A stretch of 8,563 nucleotides of DNA from CAYTQK01 sp964439745 (lineage in GTDB: Bacteria > Desulfobacterota > Desulfobacteria > Desulfobacterales > Desulfosudaceae). The notes under the pieces were generated by a model that was not told where the DNA came from, made no database searches, and worked only from the letters and a program-made list of their open reading frames with translations. Below, piece after piece: positions 1 to 6,338 of this stretch. The stretch covers positions 1 through 8,563 of the forward strand of contig CAYTQK010000144.1 of the NCBI GenBank assembly GCA_964439745.1, given 5' to 3'. Position 1 is the first letter of the stretch, and every line of letters starts with the position of its first letter. The position numbers and the translations under genes were made by a program.

Positions 1-632
1 ACAAAGGTATCCAGCACCATCTGCATGAACCGGATCCGCTCCGGTGAGTAGGTGATGTAGACATGATGATAGACCAGCGTCGGATCCACCCCGGCCTCGA
101 TCATTTCCCCGCAGATTTTCAGGGAAGCCGGGGTGGTGTTGCTGAAGCTGAAGGAAGCCGTGTCGGTAACAATGCCGGTGTAGATCCCGTAGGCGATTTC
201 TTCGGTCACGGCGCAGCCCAGTCTCCGGAGCAGCCGGTAGACGATTTCAGCGGTGGCGCTGGCGTCGCACTCCACCAGCTGGACGCCGCCGAAATATTCA
301 TTGCTGCAATGATGATCGATATTGATCAGCGGCAGCTCATCCAGCCGGCCGGCAATCCGGCCGAGCCGCTCGGTTTTGCTGCAATCCAGAACCACCGCCA
401 GGTCATACCGGCTGATGTCGGGAATGGCATTGACCACCATCTCGCTGCCGGCCAGAAACCGGTAGGCCGGCGGAACCCGGTGTTCGTTGTAAAGCGTCAC
501 TTTTTTGCCCCGGCTTTCCAGGGCCGCTCCCAGGGCGATGAGGGAGCCGATGGCGTCTCCGTCCGGATGGATATGGGAAGCAAGCAGTATGGTGCGGCTC
601 GCCTCCAGTTGCTGGACAACCTCCGTGTACAT
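1..632 (-). CDS. nrnA: DHH-family phosphoesterase, NrnA-like nanoRNase/pAp phosphatase (3' end cut off)
   Basis: N-terminal 210 residues of a DHH-subfamily 1 phosphoesterase; the rest lies beyond base 1. Enzymes of this family use two metal ions to degrade 2-5 nt RNAs and, in many members, to dephosphorylate 3'-phosphoadenosine-5'-phosphate (pAp). I translated this strand by hand: motif I HPDGDAIGS is at residues 22-30, the motif II aspartate in VVLDCS at about 83, the DHH signature at 106-108, and motif IV TDTASFSF at 156-163. All expected metal ligands in this half are present. The missing part should hold the DHHA1 substrate domain. The ATG at 630-632 fits the family's usual N-terminus (about 20 residues before motif I); a TTG two codons upstream is possible. 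No strong Shine-Dalgarno is visible, and rbfA ends 15 nt upstream, so translation is probably coupled. pAp comes from sulfate assimilation, but its relevance here is inference. Confidence 0.93.
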   Translation of the reverse strand, partial: MYTEVVQQLEASRTILLASHIHPDGDAIGSLIALGAALESRGKKVTLYNEHRVPPAYRFLAGSEMVVNAIPDISRYDLAVVLDCSKTERLGRIAGRLDELPLINIDHHCSNEYFGGVQLVECDASATAEIVYRLLRRLGCAVTEEIAYGIYTGIVTDTASFSFSNTTPASLKICGEMIEAGVDPTLVYHHVYITYSPERIRFMQMVLDTF

Positions 633-647
633 GATCAACCCGTTTTT

Positions 648-986
648 TTATATTTCTTCCAACAGCCGGTCGATCCGTTCGCCGTAATCAATCGATTCGT
701 CATAGCAGAAACGGAGCTTGGGCATGTATTTTATTTCCAGGGATACAGCCAGGGACCGCTTGATGAAACCGGCCGCGCTTTGCAGCCCGGCGCCGGCATC
801 CCGGCGGTTCTTTTCTCCGCCGGGAACGATATAGTATACCCGGGCGTTGCCCAGGTCCGGAGAGACGTCCACACCGGTCACTGTCACTTCCGCGATTCGC
901 GGATCGCGCAGGCCCTGTTGGATAATTTCCGAAACCTGGCGCTGAATTTTTTTGCCGATGCGGTCGGCGCGGGAATAGGATTTCAT
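648..986 (-). CDS. rbfA: 30S ribosome-binding factor A
   Basis: 112 residues, normal for RbfA, a single KH-type-fold protein that binds the immature 30S subunit near the 5' end of 16S rRNA and assists late maturation and cold adaptation. The N-terminal pattern RADRIGKKIQRQVSEIIQ, then LRDPRI and VTVTGVDVSPDLGNARVYY, and the C-terminal block MPKLRFCYDESIDYGERI are all typical of the family. The ATG at 984-986 shares an ATGA overlap with the stop of the DUF503 gene, a classic translational-coupling junction; only a weak purine stretch lies ahead of it. The position after infB and before nrnA is the usual one in many bacteria. Nothing looks broken. Confidence 0.96.
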   Translation of the reverse strand: MKSYSRADRIGKKIQRQVSEIIQQGLRDPRIAEVTVTGVDVSPDLGNARVYYIVPGGEKNRRDAGAGLQSAAGFIKRSLAVSLEIKYMPKLRFCYDESIDYGERIDRLLEEI

Positions 987-1270
987 AGGTTCAGGATTTC
1001 CATTTCCGTATGCGTGATCCGGGCCCGGGCAATCTCTTCGGCCAGGTTGAAGACCTTGTCCATTTTGGCGTTGATCACCCGCCGGTCATTGCCCACCATG
1101 GCAAGGCAGATCTGCGCCCGCTGGAGACGGTCCTGGTCGGCTGTCTCCGCGATGGAGATGTTAAAGGTATTGCCCAGTCGCGTAACCAATGACCGAACCA
1201 CGCTTCTTTTTTCCTTCAGGGATCGGCATCCGTCAATCTGGAGAACGATGATTCCCGTTCCAATAACCAT
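983..1270 (-). CDS. DUF503 family protein (YlxP-like), function unknown
   Basis: 95 residues, matching the small DUF503 family (B. subtilis YlxP, found between infB and rbfA there too). The family pattern is visible: a beta-strand start MVIGTGIIVLQI, the signature SLKEKRSVVRSLVTRL at about 17-32, NISIAET at 37-43, and RLQRAQICLAMVGND at 48-62, followed by a helical C-terminus. It has no signal peptide or membrane segment. I chose the ATG at 1268-1270 because it gives the family's usual N-terminus and lies 2 nt after the infB stop; a longer reading from 1312 would add 14 residues overlapping infB. Its stop overlaps the rbfA start by 4 nt. The constant neighbourhood suggests a role in translation or 30S assembly, but that is inference; the biochemical role is not settled. 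Confidence 0.88.
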   Translation of the reverse strand: MVIGTGIIVLQIDGCRSLKEKRSVVRSLVTRLGNTFNISIAETADQDRLQRAQICLAMVGNDRRVINAKMDKVFNLAEEIARARITHTEMEILNL

Positions 1271-1272
1271 GA

Positions 1273-3942
1273 TTATGCCAGTACCGGCTGGATCTCCTCG
1301 TAATAGAAGCATTCCAGCACGTCATTGACCTTGAGATCGTTGAAGTTGTCAACGCCGATGCCGCACTCGAACCCGTTCTTCACTTCCCTGGCGTCTTCCT
1401 TGAATCGCCGCAGCGAGCCGACCACGCCTTCATAGATGACCACGCCGTCGCGGATTACCCGGACCGGCTGGTTGCGCGTGATGGTGCCTTCCACCACCAG
1501 GGAGCCGGCGATGGTTCCCTTTTTGGGAATGACAAACAGTTCCCGGACTTCCGCCCGGCCCAGGATTCTTTCTTCATACTTGGGCGACATCAGACCGGTG
1601 ACCGCTTCCTTGATATCTTCGAGCAGGTCATAGATGACGTTGTAATACCGGATGTCCACGTGTTCTTCAATGGCCGCGGCCTTGACCTTGGCACCGGCCC
1701 GGACATTGAAGCCCAGGATGATGGCGTTGGAGGCCGAGGCCAGGGCGACATCGGATTCGGTAATGGTGCCCGCCCCGGAATGGATGATGTCAATGGAGAC
1801 CTCCTCGGCCGATATCTTGTCCAGGGCGTCCTCGATGGCCTCGCAGGAACCGTTGACATCGGCCTTGATGATGAGGTTCAAATGGCTGACATCTCCGGCC
1901 TGCATCTGTTCAAAGAAGTTCTCCAGGCTGACCTTGGTGGATCGGCTCAGATCCTTGGTGCGCTGTTTCTGGTAGCGGTTTTCACTGACCATGCGGGCGT
2001 TCTTTTCGTCCTGGACGGCGATGAACTCGTCCCCCGCGCTGACCAGTCCGGCCAGCCCCAGGATCTCCACCGGGGTGGAAGGACCGGCCGTTTCGATCAT
2101 GGCGCCGGTATCGTTGAGCATGGCCCGCACCTTGCCGTGATGAATGCCGCAGACCACCGCCGACCCGACCGTCAGGGTGCCTTCCTGGATCAGCACCGTG
2201 GCCAACGGCCCCCGGCCAGGATCCACCTTGGATTCAATGACCAGGCCCTTGGCCAGTTTGTCGGGATTGGCTTTCAATTCCAGCATTTCGGACTGCAGGA
2301 TGATCATGTCCAGCAGATCGTTGATGCCGCTCTGCTGCTTGGCGGAGACATGGACAAAGATGGTATCGCCGCCCCACTCTTCGGAAATCAGGCCCTGCTC
2401 GGACAGTTCCCGCTTGACCCGTTCCGGGTCGGCGTTGTCCTTGTCGATCTTATTGACGGCCACCACAATGGGCACCTCGGCCGCCCGGGAATGGTTGATG
2501 GCCTCTATCGTCTGGGGCATGACCCCGTCGTCCGCGGCCACCACCAGGACCACGATGTCCGTGGCCTGGGCGCCTCGCGAGCGCATGGCGGTGAAGGCTT
2601 CGTGACCCGGGGTGTCCAGAAAGACCACCGCTCCCTTTTTTGTTTCCACCTTGTAGGCGCCGATATGCTGGGTGATGCCCCCGGCTTCGCCGTCTGTGAT
2701 ATGCGATTCGCGAATCACATCCAGCAGGGAGGTCTTGCCATGGTCGACGTGTCCCATGATGGTCACCACCGGCGCCCGCGGTTTCAGGCTTTCCGGGGAA
2801 TCTTCAGGCGAGGCATTGAGAATTTCCTCTTCCGCCACGGAAGCCCGTTCCACTTCATATTCAAATTCCGAGGCCACCACCGCGGCGGTGTCAAAATCCA
2901 CCGCCTGGTTGACGGTGGCCATGACCCCCATGCCCATCAATTTTGCAATGATTTCGTTGGCCTTGACGCCCATGCGCTTGGCTAGATCGGCCACGGTGAT
3001 GGATTCGTCGATTTTGATCCGTCGTTTAATGGCCTTGGGCGTGGTGATCTGCGTCTTCTCACTGCCGGGGGTGCGAACTTTCCCCTTTCCCTTTTTGCGG
3101 CCCTTGCCGCGCGGCCGGTCATACAGCGCCGCCCCTTCCACGACCTCCCGCCGCTTGAAGGCGGATTTTTTCTTTTCCAGCCGCTCGGGTGTTTCCTCGG
3201 CGCCTTCGGTTTTTTTCCGTTTTTTCCTGGTTTTCCGGGTCGCTTTTTTGTCCGCTTCACTATCGGCCGGGGCTGCCGGTGCGGCGTCGGGTGCCGCTGG
3301 TTCGGGCGCCGGTTTTTTCTTCACCGTCGGGGCCACCGGTTTGTTCGGGAACTTGATGATCCGGGCCGCTTCGACCTTTTTGGCTCTGCCCTTTTTCTTT
3401 TTGGCAGCCGGAGCGGTTTCGGCGGTTTCCGCCGGCGTAGCCGACTCGGACGGCTCTTCTTCGACCGGCTCTTCTTCGACCGGCTCTTTTTCCGCCGCTT
3501 CGGCTGCCTCGCCGGCTGCTTCGGTCTCTTCGACGGCTTCCGTTATTTCGGTCGTTGCCGGCTTCTCCGGCTCTTCGGTCAACGGTTCGGCCGCTTCGGC
3601 CGCAATCGGTTCCGTTGCCGGCGGGGTCTCTTCTGCTTCGGCCGCCGGTTCGGCCGCTTCGGTTTCGCTTTTTTCCGGAACAGCTTCCGCCGGGGTTTCC
3701 TTCGGTTTGGCTTTCTGCCGGCGTTTCCGGATAATGGTGGATCCGACCCGTTTTTGCTCGACCACGTCCTTCTGCGCGCTCTGCGCCCCGAAGAGCCCCT
3801 GCCTGACCTTGTCGGCTGTGTCTTCCTCCAGCGAACTCATATGACTTTTGGCTTCCAGACCCATATCCTTGAGTTTTTCCAGAAGAACCTTGTTGGTCAT
3901 ATTAAGCGCTCTGGCAAGTTCATATATCCTGATTTTTGCCAT
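1273..3942 (-). CDS. infB: Translation initiation factor IF-2
   Basis: 889 residues, full length. IF2 is the GTPase that positions initiator fMet-tRNA on the 30S subunit and promotes 50S joining. Order: an IF2_N helical domain at 1-50; an Ala/Glu/Pro-rich acidic linker at about 80-175; a Lys/Arg-rich stretch at about 180-310; a second IF2_N-like module at 306-358 (ITVADLAKRMGVKANEII); the G domain from about 390 with G1 GHVDHGKT (397-404), GGITQHIGAY (421-430), G3 DTPGH (443-447), G4 NKID (497-500) and G5 SAK (533-535); beta-barrel domain II to about 650; domain III about 670-780; and the fMet-tRNA-binding C2 domain to the end. All nucleotide-binding motifs are intact. The ATG at 3940-3942 has a near-perfect Shine-Dalgarno. 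The linker is strikingly charge-segregated (acidic then basic) and carries a 15-nt tandem repeat. Long reading frames on the opposite strand are composition shadows. Confidence 0.99.
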   Translation of the reverse strand: MAKIRIYELARALNMTNKVLLEKLKDMGLEAKSHMSSLEEDTADKVRQGLFGAQSAQKDVVEQKRVGSTIIRKRRQKAKPKETPAEAVPEKSETEAAEPAAEAEETPPATEPIAAEAAEPLTEEPEKPATTEITEAVEETEAAGEAAEAAEKEPVEEEPVEEEPSESATPAETAETAPAAKKKKGRAKKVEAARIIKFPNKPVAPTVKKKPAPEPAAPDAAPAAPADSEADKKATRKTRKKRKKTEGAEETPERLEKKKSAFKRREVVEGAALYDRPRGKGRKKGKGKVRTPGSEKTQITTPKAIKRRIKIDESITVADLAKRMGVKANEIIAKLMGMGVMATVNQAVDFDTAAVVASEFEYEVERASVAEEEILNASPEDSPESLKPRAPVVTIMGHVDHGKTSLLDVIRESHITDGEAGGITQHIGAYKVETKKGAVVFLDTPGHEAFTAMRSRGAQATDIVVLVVAADDGVMPQTIEAINHSRAAEVPIVVAVNKIDKDNADPERVKRELSEQGLISEEWGGDTIFVHVSAKQQSGINDLLDMIILQSEMLELKANPDKLAKGLVIESKVDPGRGPLATVLIQEGTLTVGSAVVCGIHHGKVRAMLNDTGAMIETAGPSTPVEILGLAGLVSAGDEFIAVQDEKNARMVSENRYQKQRTKDLSRSTKVSLENFFEQMQAGDVSHLNLIIKADVNGSCEAIEDALDKISAEEVSIDIIHSGAGTITESDVALASASNAIILGFNVRAGAKVKAAAIEEHVDIRYYNVIYDLLEDIKEAVTGLMSPKYEERILGRAEVRELFVIPKKGTIAGSLVVEGTITRNQPVRVIRDGVVIYEGVVGSLRRFKEDAREVKNGFECGIGVDNFNDLKVNDVLECFYYEEIQPVLA
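3451..3492. repeat. 15-bp tandem repeat inside the infB linker (about 2.8 copies)
   Basis: The plus-strand unit CGGCTCTTCTTCGAC occurs exactly at 3451-3465 and 3466-3480, with a partial, slightly diverged third copy at 3481-3492. On the coding strand it gives the acidic pentapeptide repeat VEEEP. The unit is a multiple of three, so gain or loss of copies would change linker length without a frameshift. Confidence 0.85.
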
Positions 3943-3946
3943 CCAG

Positions 3947-3953
3947 CCTCCTT
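3947..3953 (-). promoter_or_regulatory. Strong ribosome binding site of infB
   Basis: AAGGAGG on the minus strand, 4 nt before the infB ATG. It is the strongest Shine-Dalgarno in the cluster and fixes the start. Because infB is separated from nusA by 99 nt, it probably initiates independently rather than by coupling, unlike its neighbours. Confidence 0.85.
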
Positions 3954-3986
3954 AGCCCGAAGCCAAAAATAAAAGCGTTATCATTA

Positions 3987-4020
3987 ATCATAGTATACAT
4001 GCAACCCCTTCCGAAAAGCG
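3987..4020 (-). promoter_or_regulatory. Possible weak internal promoter before infB
   Basis: The gap between nusA and infB (3943-4041) contains an A+T-rich island with two overlapping -10-like hexamers on the minus strand, TATACT (3992-3997) and TATGAT (3987-3992). No good -35 is found at 16-18 bp; TTTTCG at 4012-4017 is only 14 bp from TATACT. There is no reading frame resembling YlxR (DUF448) or an L7Ae-type protein in this gap, genes often found between nusA and infB. It could simply be a relaxed spacer. Confidence 0.2.
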
Positions 4021-4041
4021 CCTCGGCCGGTTGCCGTTGGA

Positions 4042-5463
4042 TCACTCGGTTGGTTCTGCGTCATCTGCTTCTGCTTCCGCCTTTGCCTCGGTGATGTCCG
4101 GCTGGCCCGCTTCACCGGCCGGGGGAGCCGGCGAGGCGACGTTCTTTTCAACGGCGTCTTCTGCGGCGTTGCCTTCTGCGGCGGTCTCCTCTGCGGCGGT
4201 GGCTTCCGCGGCGGTTTCCGCTTCAACGGCAGCCGCCACCGCACCAGCTCCGGCGATCAATTCCGCGGCCGTTTCTTCGTCCACGCCTTCGACTTCGATG
4301 AGATCGTCGATTTCTGCCTTGCCGATTTCCGCTGCGGAATAGAAGCCCATTTTACAAAGGGCGTTGGCCAGATATTCGTCCACCCCCGGGAGGCGCAGCA
4401 GGGATCCATACCCCTGCTCCATCATTTTATTATAAACAGATTCACTGACAACATCAAGCTGCCACCCCGACAGCCGGGAAGCCAGCTTGACATTCTGACC
4501 CCGTCGGCCGATGGCCAGAGAATGCGACTCATCCGAAACGATCACCTCCATGGTGGCGTTTTCCACATCCATGATGACCCGGGAAATTTCGGCCGGGGAC
4601 AGGGCGTTGCAGACGAATTTGGCCGGATCAATATTCCAGGGAACAATGTCGATTTTTTCGCCCCGCAGTTCCTTGACCACGTTCTGAATGCGGTTGCCCC
4701 GGATACCAACGCAGGCACCGACCGGATCAATGTCGATATCGTTGGAGACGACCGCGATCTTGGTCCGGCCGCCGGGTTCCCGGGCAATTGCCTGGATTGT
4801 GATAATTCCTTCGCTGATTTCCGGCACTTCGGTTTTAAACAGGTTGACCACAAAATCCGGATGCGCCCGGGAAAGAATGATCTGGGGGCCGGATGACTCT
4901 TCCCGGACCTTCATGATGTTGGCCCGCAGGCGGTCGCCCCGCCGGAAATGTTCTCCCGGAATCTGCTCCCGGGTCGTTAACACCGCCTCAGCCTCACCGA
5001 TGTTGACAATGACGTTGCCGCGATCAATGCGCTGCACGATGCCGTTGATGATCTCTCCTTCCTTGTCGATGAAGTTTTTGTAGACCATGCTGCGTTCGGC
5101 ATCATGCATCTTTTGTATAATCACCTGCTTGGCAGACTGCGCCGCGATCCGGCCGAAGGTGTCGGTATCCATTTTCATGCCCAGGCTGTCGCCGATATCA
5201 CATTCCGGATCCAGCTGCCGGCCTTGTTCCAGGCTGATCTCAAGATCGGGGTTGACCACTTCCTCCACCACCTCTTTGAATTGAAATACTTCGATTTCAC
5301 CGGTGGCTTCATCATAGATGGTTTCAATATCCGTCGCGGCCCCGAATTTTTTTCTGGCAGCGGATTTAAGAGCTTCTTCCAGAGCCTTGATCAGCACTTC
5401 CCGGTCAATGCCCTTGTCCCGGCTGACCTGATCAACCACACGTTTTATGTCCTGAATCACCAT
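4042..5463 (-). CDS. nusA: Transcription termination/antitermination factor NusA
   Basis: 473 residues. NusA binds RNA polymerase and nascent RNA and modulates pausing, intrinsic and Rho-dependent termination, and rRNA antitermination. Order: the RNAP-binding N-terminal domain at about 1-130; S1 domain about 135-200; KH1 about 205-275 with the GIRG loop at 253-256; KH2 about 280-345 with GRRG at 319-322; one helix-hairpin-helix/acidic-type module about 355-405 (LPGVDEYLANALCKMG, then IEVEGVDEETA); then a 65-residue Ala/Glu/Pro low-complexity acidic tail. It therefore has one recognisable C-terminal repeat domain rather than the two of E. coli NusA, with the tail following it. The ATG (5461-5463) overlaps the end of rimP by 7 nt and is preceded by GGAG at 7 nt. 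No frameshift; all RNA-binding loops are intact. Confidence 0.98.
   Translation of the reverse strand: MVIQDIKRVVDQVSRDKGIDREVLIKALEEALKSAARKKFGAATDIETIYDEATGEIEVFQFKEVVEEVVNPDLEISLEQGRQLDPECDIGDSLGMKMDTDTFGRIAAQSAKQVIIQKMHDAERSMVYKNFIDKEGEIINGIVQRIDRGNVIVNIGEAEAVLTTREQIPGEHFRRGDRLRANIMKVREESSGPQIILSRAHPDFVVNLFKTEVPEISEGIITIQAIAREPGGRTKIAVVSNDIDIDPVGACVGIRGNRIQNVVKELRGEKIDIVPWNIDPAKFVCNALSPAEISRVIMDVENATMEVIVSDESHSLAIGRRGQNVKLASRLSGWQLDVVSESVYNKMMEQGYGSLLRLPGVDEYLANALCKMGFYSAAEIGKAEIDDLIEVEGVDEETAAELIAGAGAVAAAVEAETAAEATAAEETAAEGNAAEDAVEKNVASPAPPAGEAGQPDITEAKAEAEADDAEPTE
4161..4220. repeat. Degenerate 15-bp tandem repeat in the nusA tail (4 copies)
   Basis: Four consecutive 15-nt units at 4161-4175, 4176-4190, 4191-4205 and 4206-4220 share the core (C/T)GCGGCG(G/T)T. 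On the coding strand they give pentapeptides of the type xTAAE (ETAAE, ATAAE, ETAAE, GNAAE; residues about 416-435). Again the period is in frame, so the acidic tail can change length without loss of frame. Confidence 0.8.
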
Positions 5464-6011
5464 TGGTCGACTCCATCGTCGTTAACAAGTTGTGCTTTGG
5501 CAATCACCGCGTAGGGAACCTCGAACCGCTGGCGGTCCACTTCGATTGCGACCCGGTCCTCGCTCATGCCCAGCAGCACCCCCTTAAATCGTTTGCGGCC
5601 TTCCACCAGCCGGCTGGTCTTGATGATCGCTGTTTTGCCGGCGAATCGTTCAAAATCCCGCACCCTGCCGAGCAAGCGGTCGATTCCCGCGGACGAAACT
5701 TCCAGCGTATAGGCGTCGTCATCTTCCAGGTAAACATCCAGCAGATCGCTTGCCTGGCGGCTGACGCGGGTGCAGTCGTTGATGCCCACCCCGCCGTCGC
5801 TGTCCAGGTACAGCCGCAGCACCCGTCCCTTGTTCTCCCGCTGAAACTCGATATAGACCAGTTCCAGCCCCATGCTTTCACAGATGGGGGTGACCAGCCG
5901 CCGTACCCGGGTGATCAGGCCGCCGTCATCATCCAGGAAGCGATGTTCACCGGATGCGTCGCTGTTTTCTGCCGCCGGGTTGCCGGTATGTTGTCCTTCC
6001 CCCCGCTTCAT
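5457..6011 (-). CDS. rimP: Ribosome maturation factor RimP
   Basis: 184 residues. RimP binds the 30S precursor and helps assembly of the 3' domain/central pseudoknot region. Visible: the N-terminal alpha/beta domain from about residue 31 (LITRVRRLVTPICESMGLEL, VYIEFQRENKGRVLRLYLD), the glycine-rich DGGVGINDCTRVSR at 72-85, the hinge LEVSSAGIDRLL at 103-114, and a C-terminal SH3-like domain to about 178. The hinge reads SSAGIDR where SSPGLDRP is typical, a mild divergence. About 30 extra polar residues precede the usual N-terminus; no in-frame ATG, GTG or TTG lies between the first ATG and Met47, so the long form is the best start. Its ribosome site is weak (GGCGG) and sits directly after the U-tract of a terminator. 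The 3' end overlaps nusA by 7 nt, implying coupling. Confidence 0.95.
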   Translation of the reverse strand: MKRGEGQHTGNPAAENSDASGEHRFLDDDGGLITRVRRLVTPICESMGLELVYIEFQRENKGRVLRLYLDSDGGVGINDCTRVSRQASDLLDVYLEDDDAYTLEVSSAGIDRLLGRVRDFERFAGKTAIIKTSRLVEGRKRFKGVLLGMSEDRVAIEVDRQRFEVPYAVIAKAQLVNDDGVDQW

Positions 6012-6026
6012 GATTCAACCGCCATT

Positions 6027-6058
6027 AAAAAAAACAAAAAACGGGCAGTTGCCCGTTT
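6027..6058 (-). terminator. Intrinsic terminator between tRNA-Gly and rimP
   Basis: On the minus strand AAACGGGC-AACT-GCCCGTTT forms an 8-bp stem with a 4-nt loop (6039-6058), followed by T6-G-T8 (the T run overlaps the stem end). This is a textbook factor-independent terminator. It would release the tRNA transcript, but its U-tract ends only 15 nt before the rimP ATG, so any transcript of the rimP cluster starting upstream must read through it. Confidence 0.9.
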
Positions 6059-6164
6059 CCAGATCATTCCACTTCTATATTTAAGAATCCGCCGGCCGCT
6101 TCCCTCTTTCGGTCTGACCGGGCAAGGGTTCAGCCGCAACCAACTGCTTTCGGGTTTAGCTGCA
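6059..6164 (-). promoter_or_regulatory. Leader between tRNA-Gly and the rimP terminator
   Basis: 106 nt without a reading frame of note. I found no convincing promoter: the A+T-rich TAAATATAGA stretch has no -35 partner at 17 bp. It contains TTGCCCG (minus strand, 6119-6125), perfectly complementary to CGGGCAA in the 5' arm of the terminator stem (6049-6055), plus a small local hairpin CGGT-CAG-ACCG just after it. It is therefore a candidate attenuator leader; function is inferred from complementarity alone. Confidence 0.4.
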
Positions 6165-6240
6165 TGGAGCGGGCAACGAGACTCGAACTCGCGACACCAA
6201 GCTTGGGAAGCTTGTACTCTACCAACTGAGCTATGCCCGC
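6165..6240 (-). tRNA. tRNA-Gly, anticodon CCC
   Basis: 76 nt including an encoded CCA. The acceptor stem is GCGGGCA/TGCCCGC (7 perfect pairs) with discriminator T; D-arm GCTC-AGTTGGTA-GAGT; anticodon stem CAAGC/GCTTG (5 perfect pairs) with loop TTCCCAA, giving anticodon CCC, which reads the glycine codon GGG; variable loop GTGTC; T-arm GCGAG-TTCGAGT-CTCGT. A strong promoter lies 15 nt upstream and a terminator about 105 nt downstream. As an anticodon of the C34 type it reads GGG only, so a separate tRNA-Gly must serve the other glycine codons. Confidence 0.97.
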
Positions 6241-6255
6241 TCGGAATACAGATAC

Positions 6256-6283
6256 ATTATGATAAAAAAAAACAATATGTCAA
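6256..6283 (-). promoter_or_regulatory. Strong sigma70-type promoter of tRNA-Gly
   Basis: On the minus strand a perfect -35 TTGACA (6278-6283), a 16-bp spacer that contains nine consecutive T residues, and -10 CATAAT (6256-6261, 5 of 6 to consensus). The tRNA starts 15 nt after the -10, so the primary transcript has a short 5' leader. This is the best promoter in the window, and the nearest clear one upstream of the rimP-nusA-infB cluster. Confidence 0.85.
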
Positions 6284-6338
6284 GACCATTATTGGTAAAA
6301 AATGAAAACAGTGTTTTTCTTCCGGTTTTTTTAAGGCT

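Noticed and set aside
983..1312. Longer DUF503 form starting inside infB
   Set aside because: The additional 14 residues are read from the infB 3' end; the ATG 2 nt after the infB stop matches the family.
63..1328. Plus-strand reading frame of 421 codons
   Set aside because: It runs antisense across three recognised genes (nrnA, DUF503, rbfA) and has no family features.
1660..2985. Long plus-strand reading frame opposite infB (441 codons)
   Set aside because: It is antisense to the conserved IF2 G domain, has no ribosome site, and its composition (rich in Gly, His, Asp, Val) is that of an opposite-strand shadow in G+C-rich coding DNA.
2672..3844. Plus-strand reading frame of 390 codons, Ser/Ala-rich
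   Set aside because: Its low-complexity sequence mirrors the Glu/Ala/Pro codons of the IF2 linker on the other strand; no homology or start signal is evident.
3451..4220. Short tandem repeats as a CRISPR array
   Set aside because: Units are 15 bp with no spacers and are in-frame coding repeats.
6165..6240. tRNA-Gly as a phage or island attachment site
   Set aside because: No integrase, no direct repeat of the tRNA 3' end and no foreign-looking genes are present in the window.
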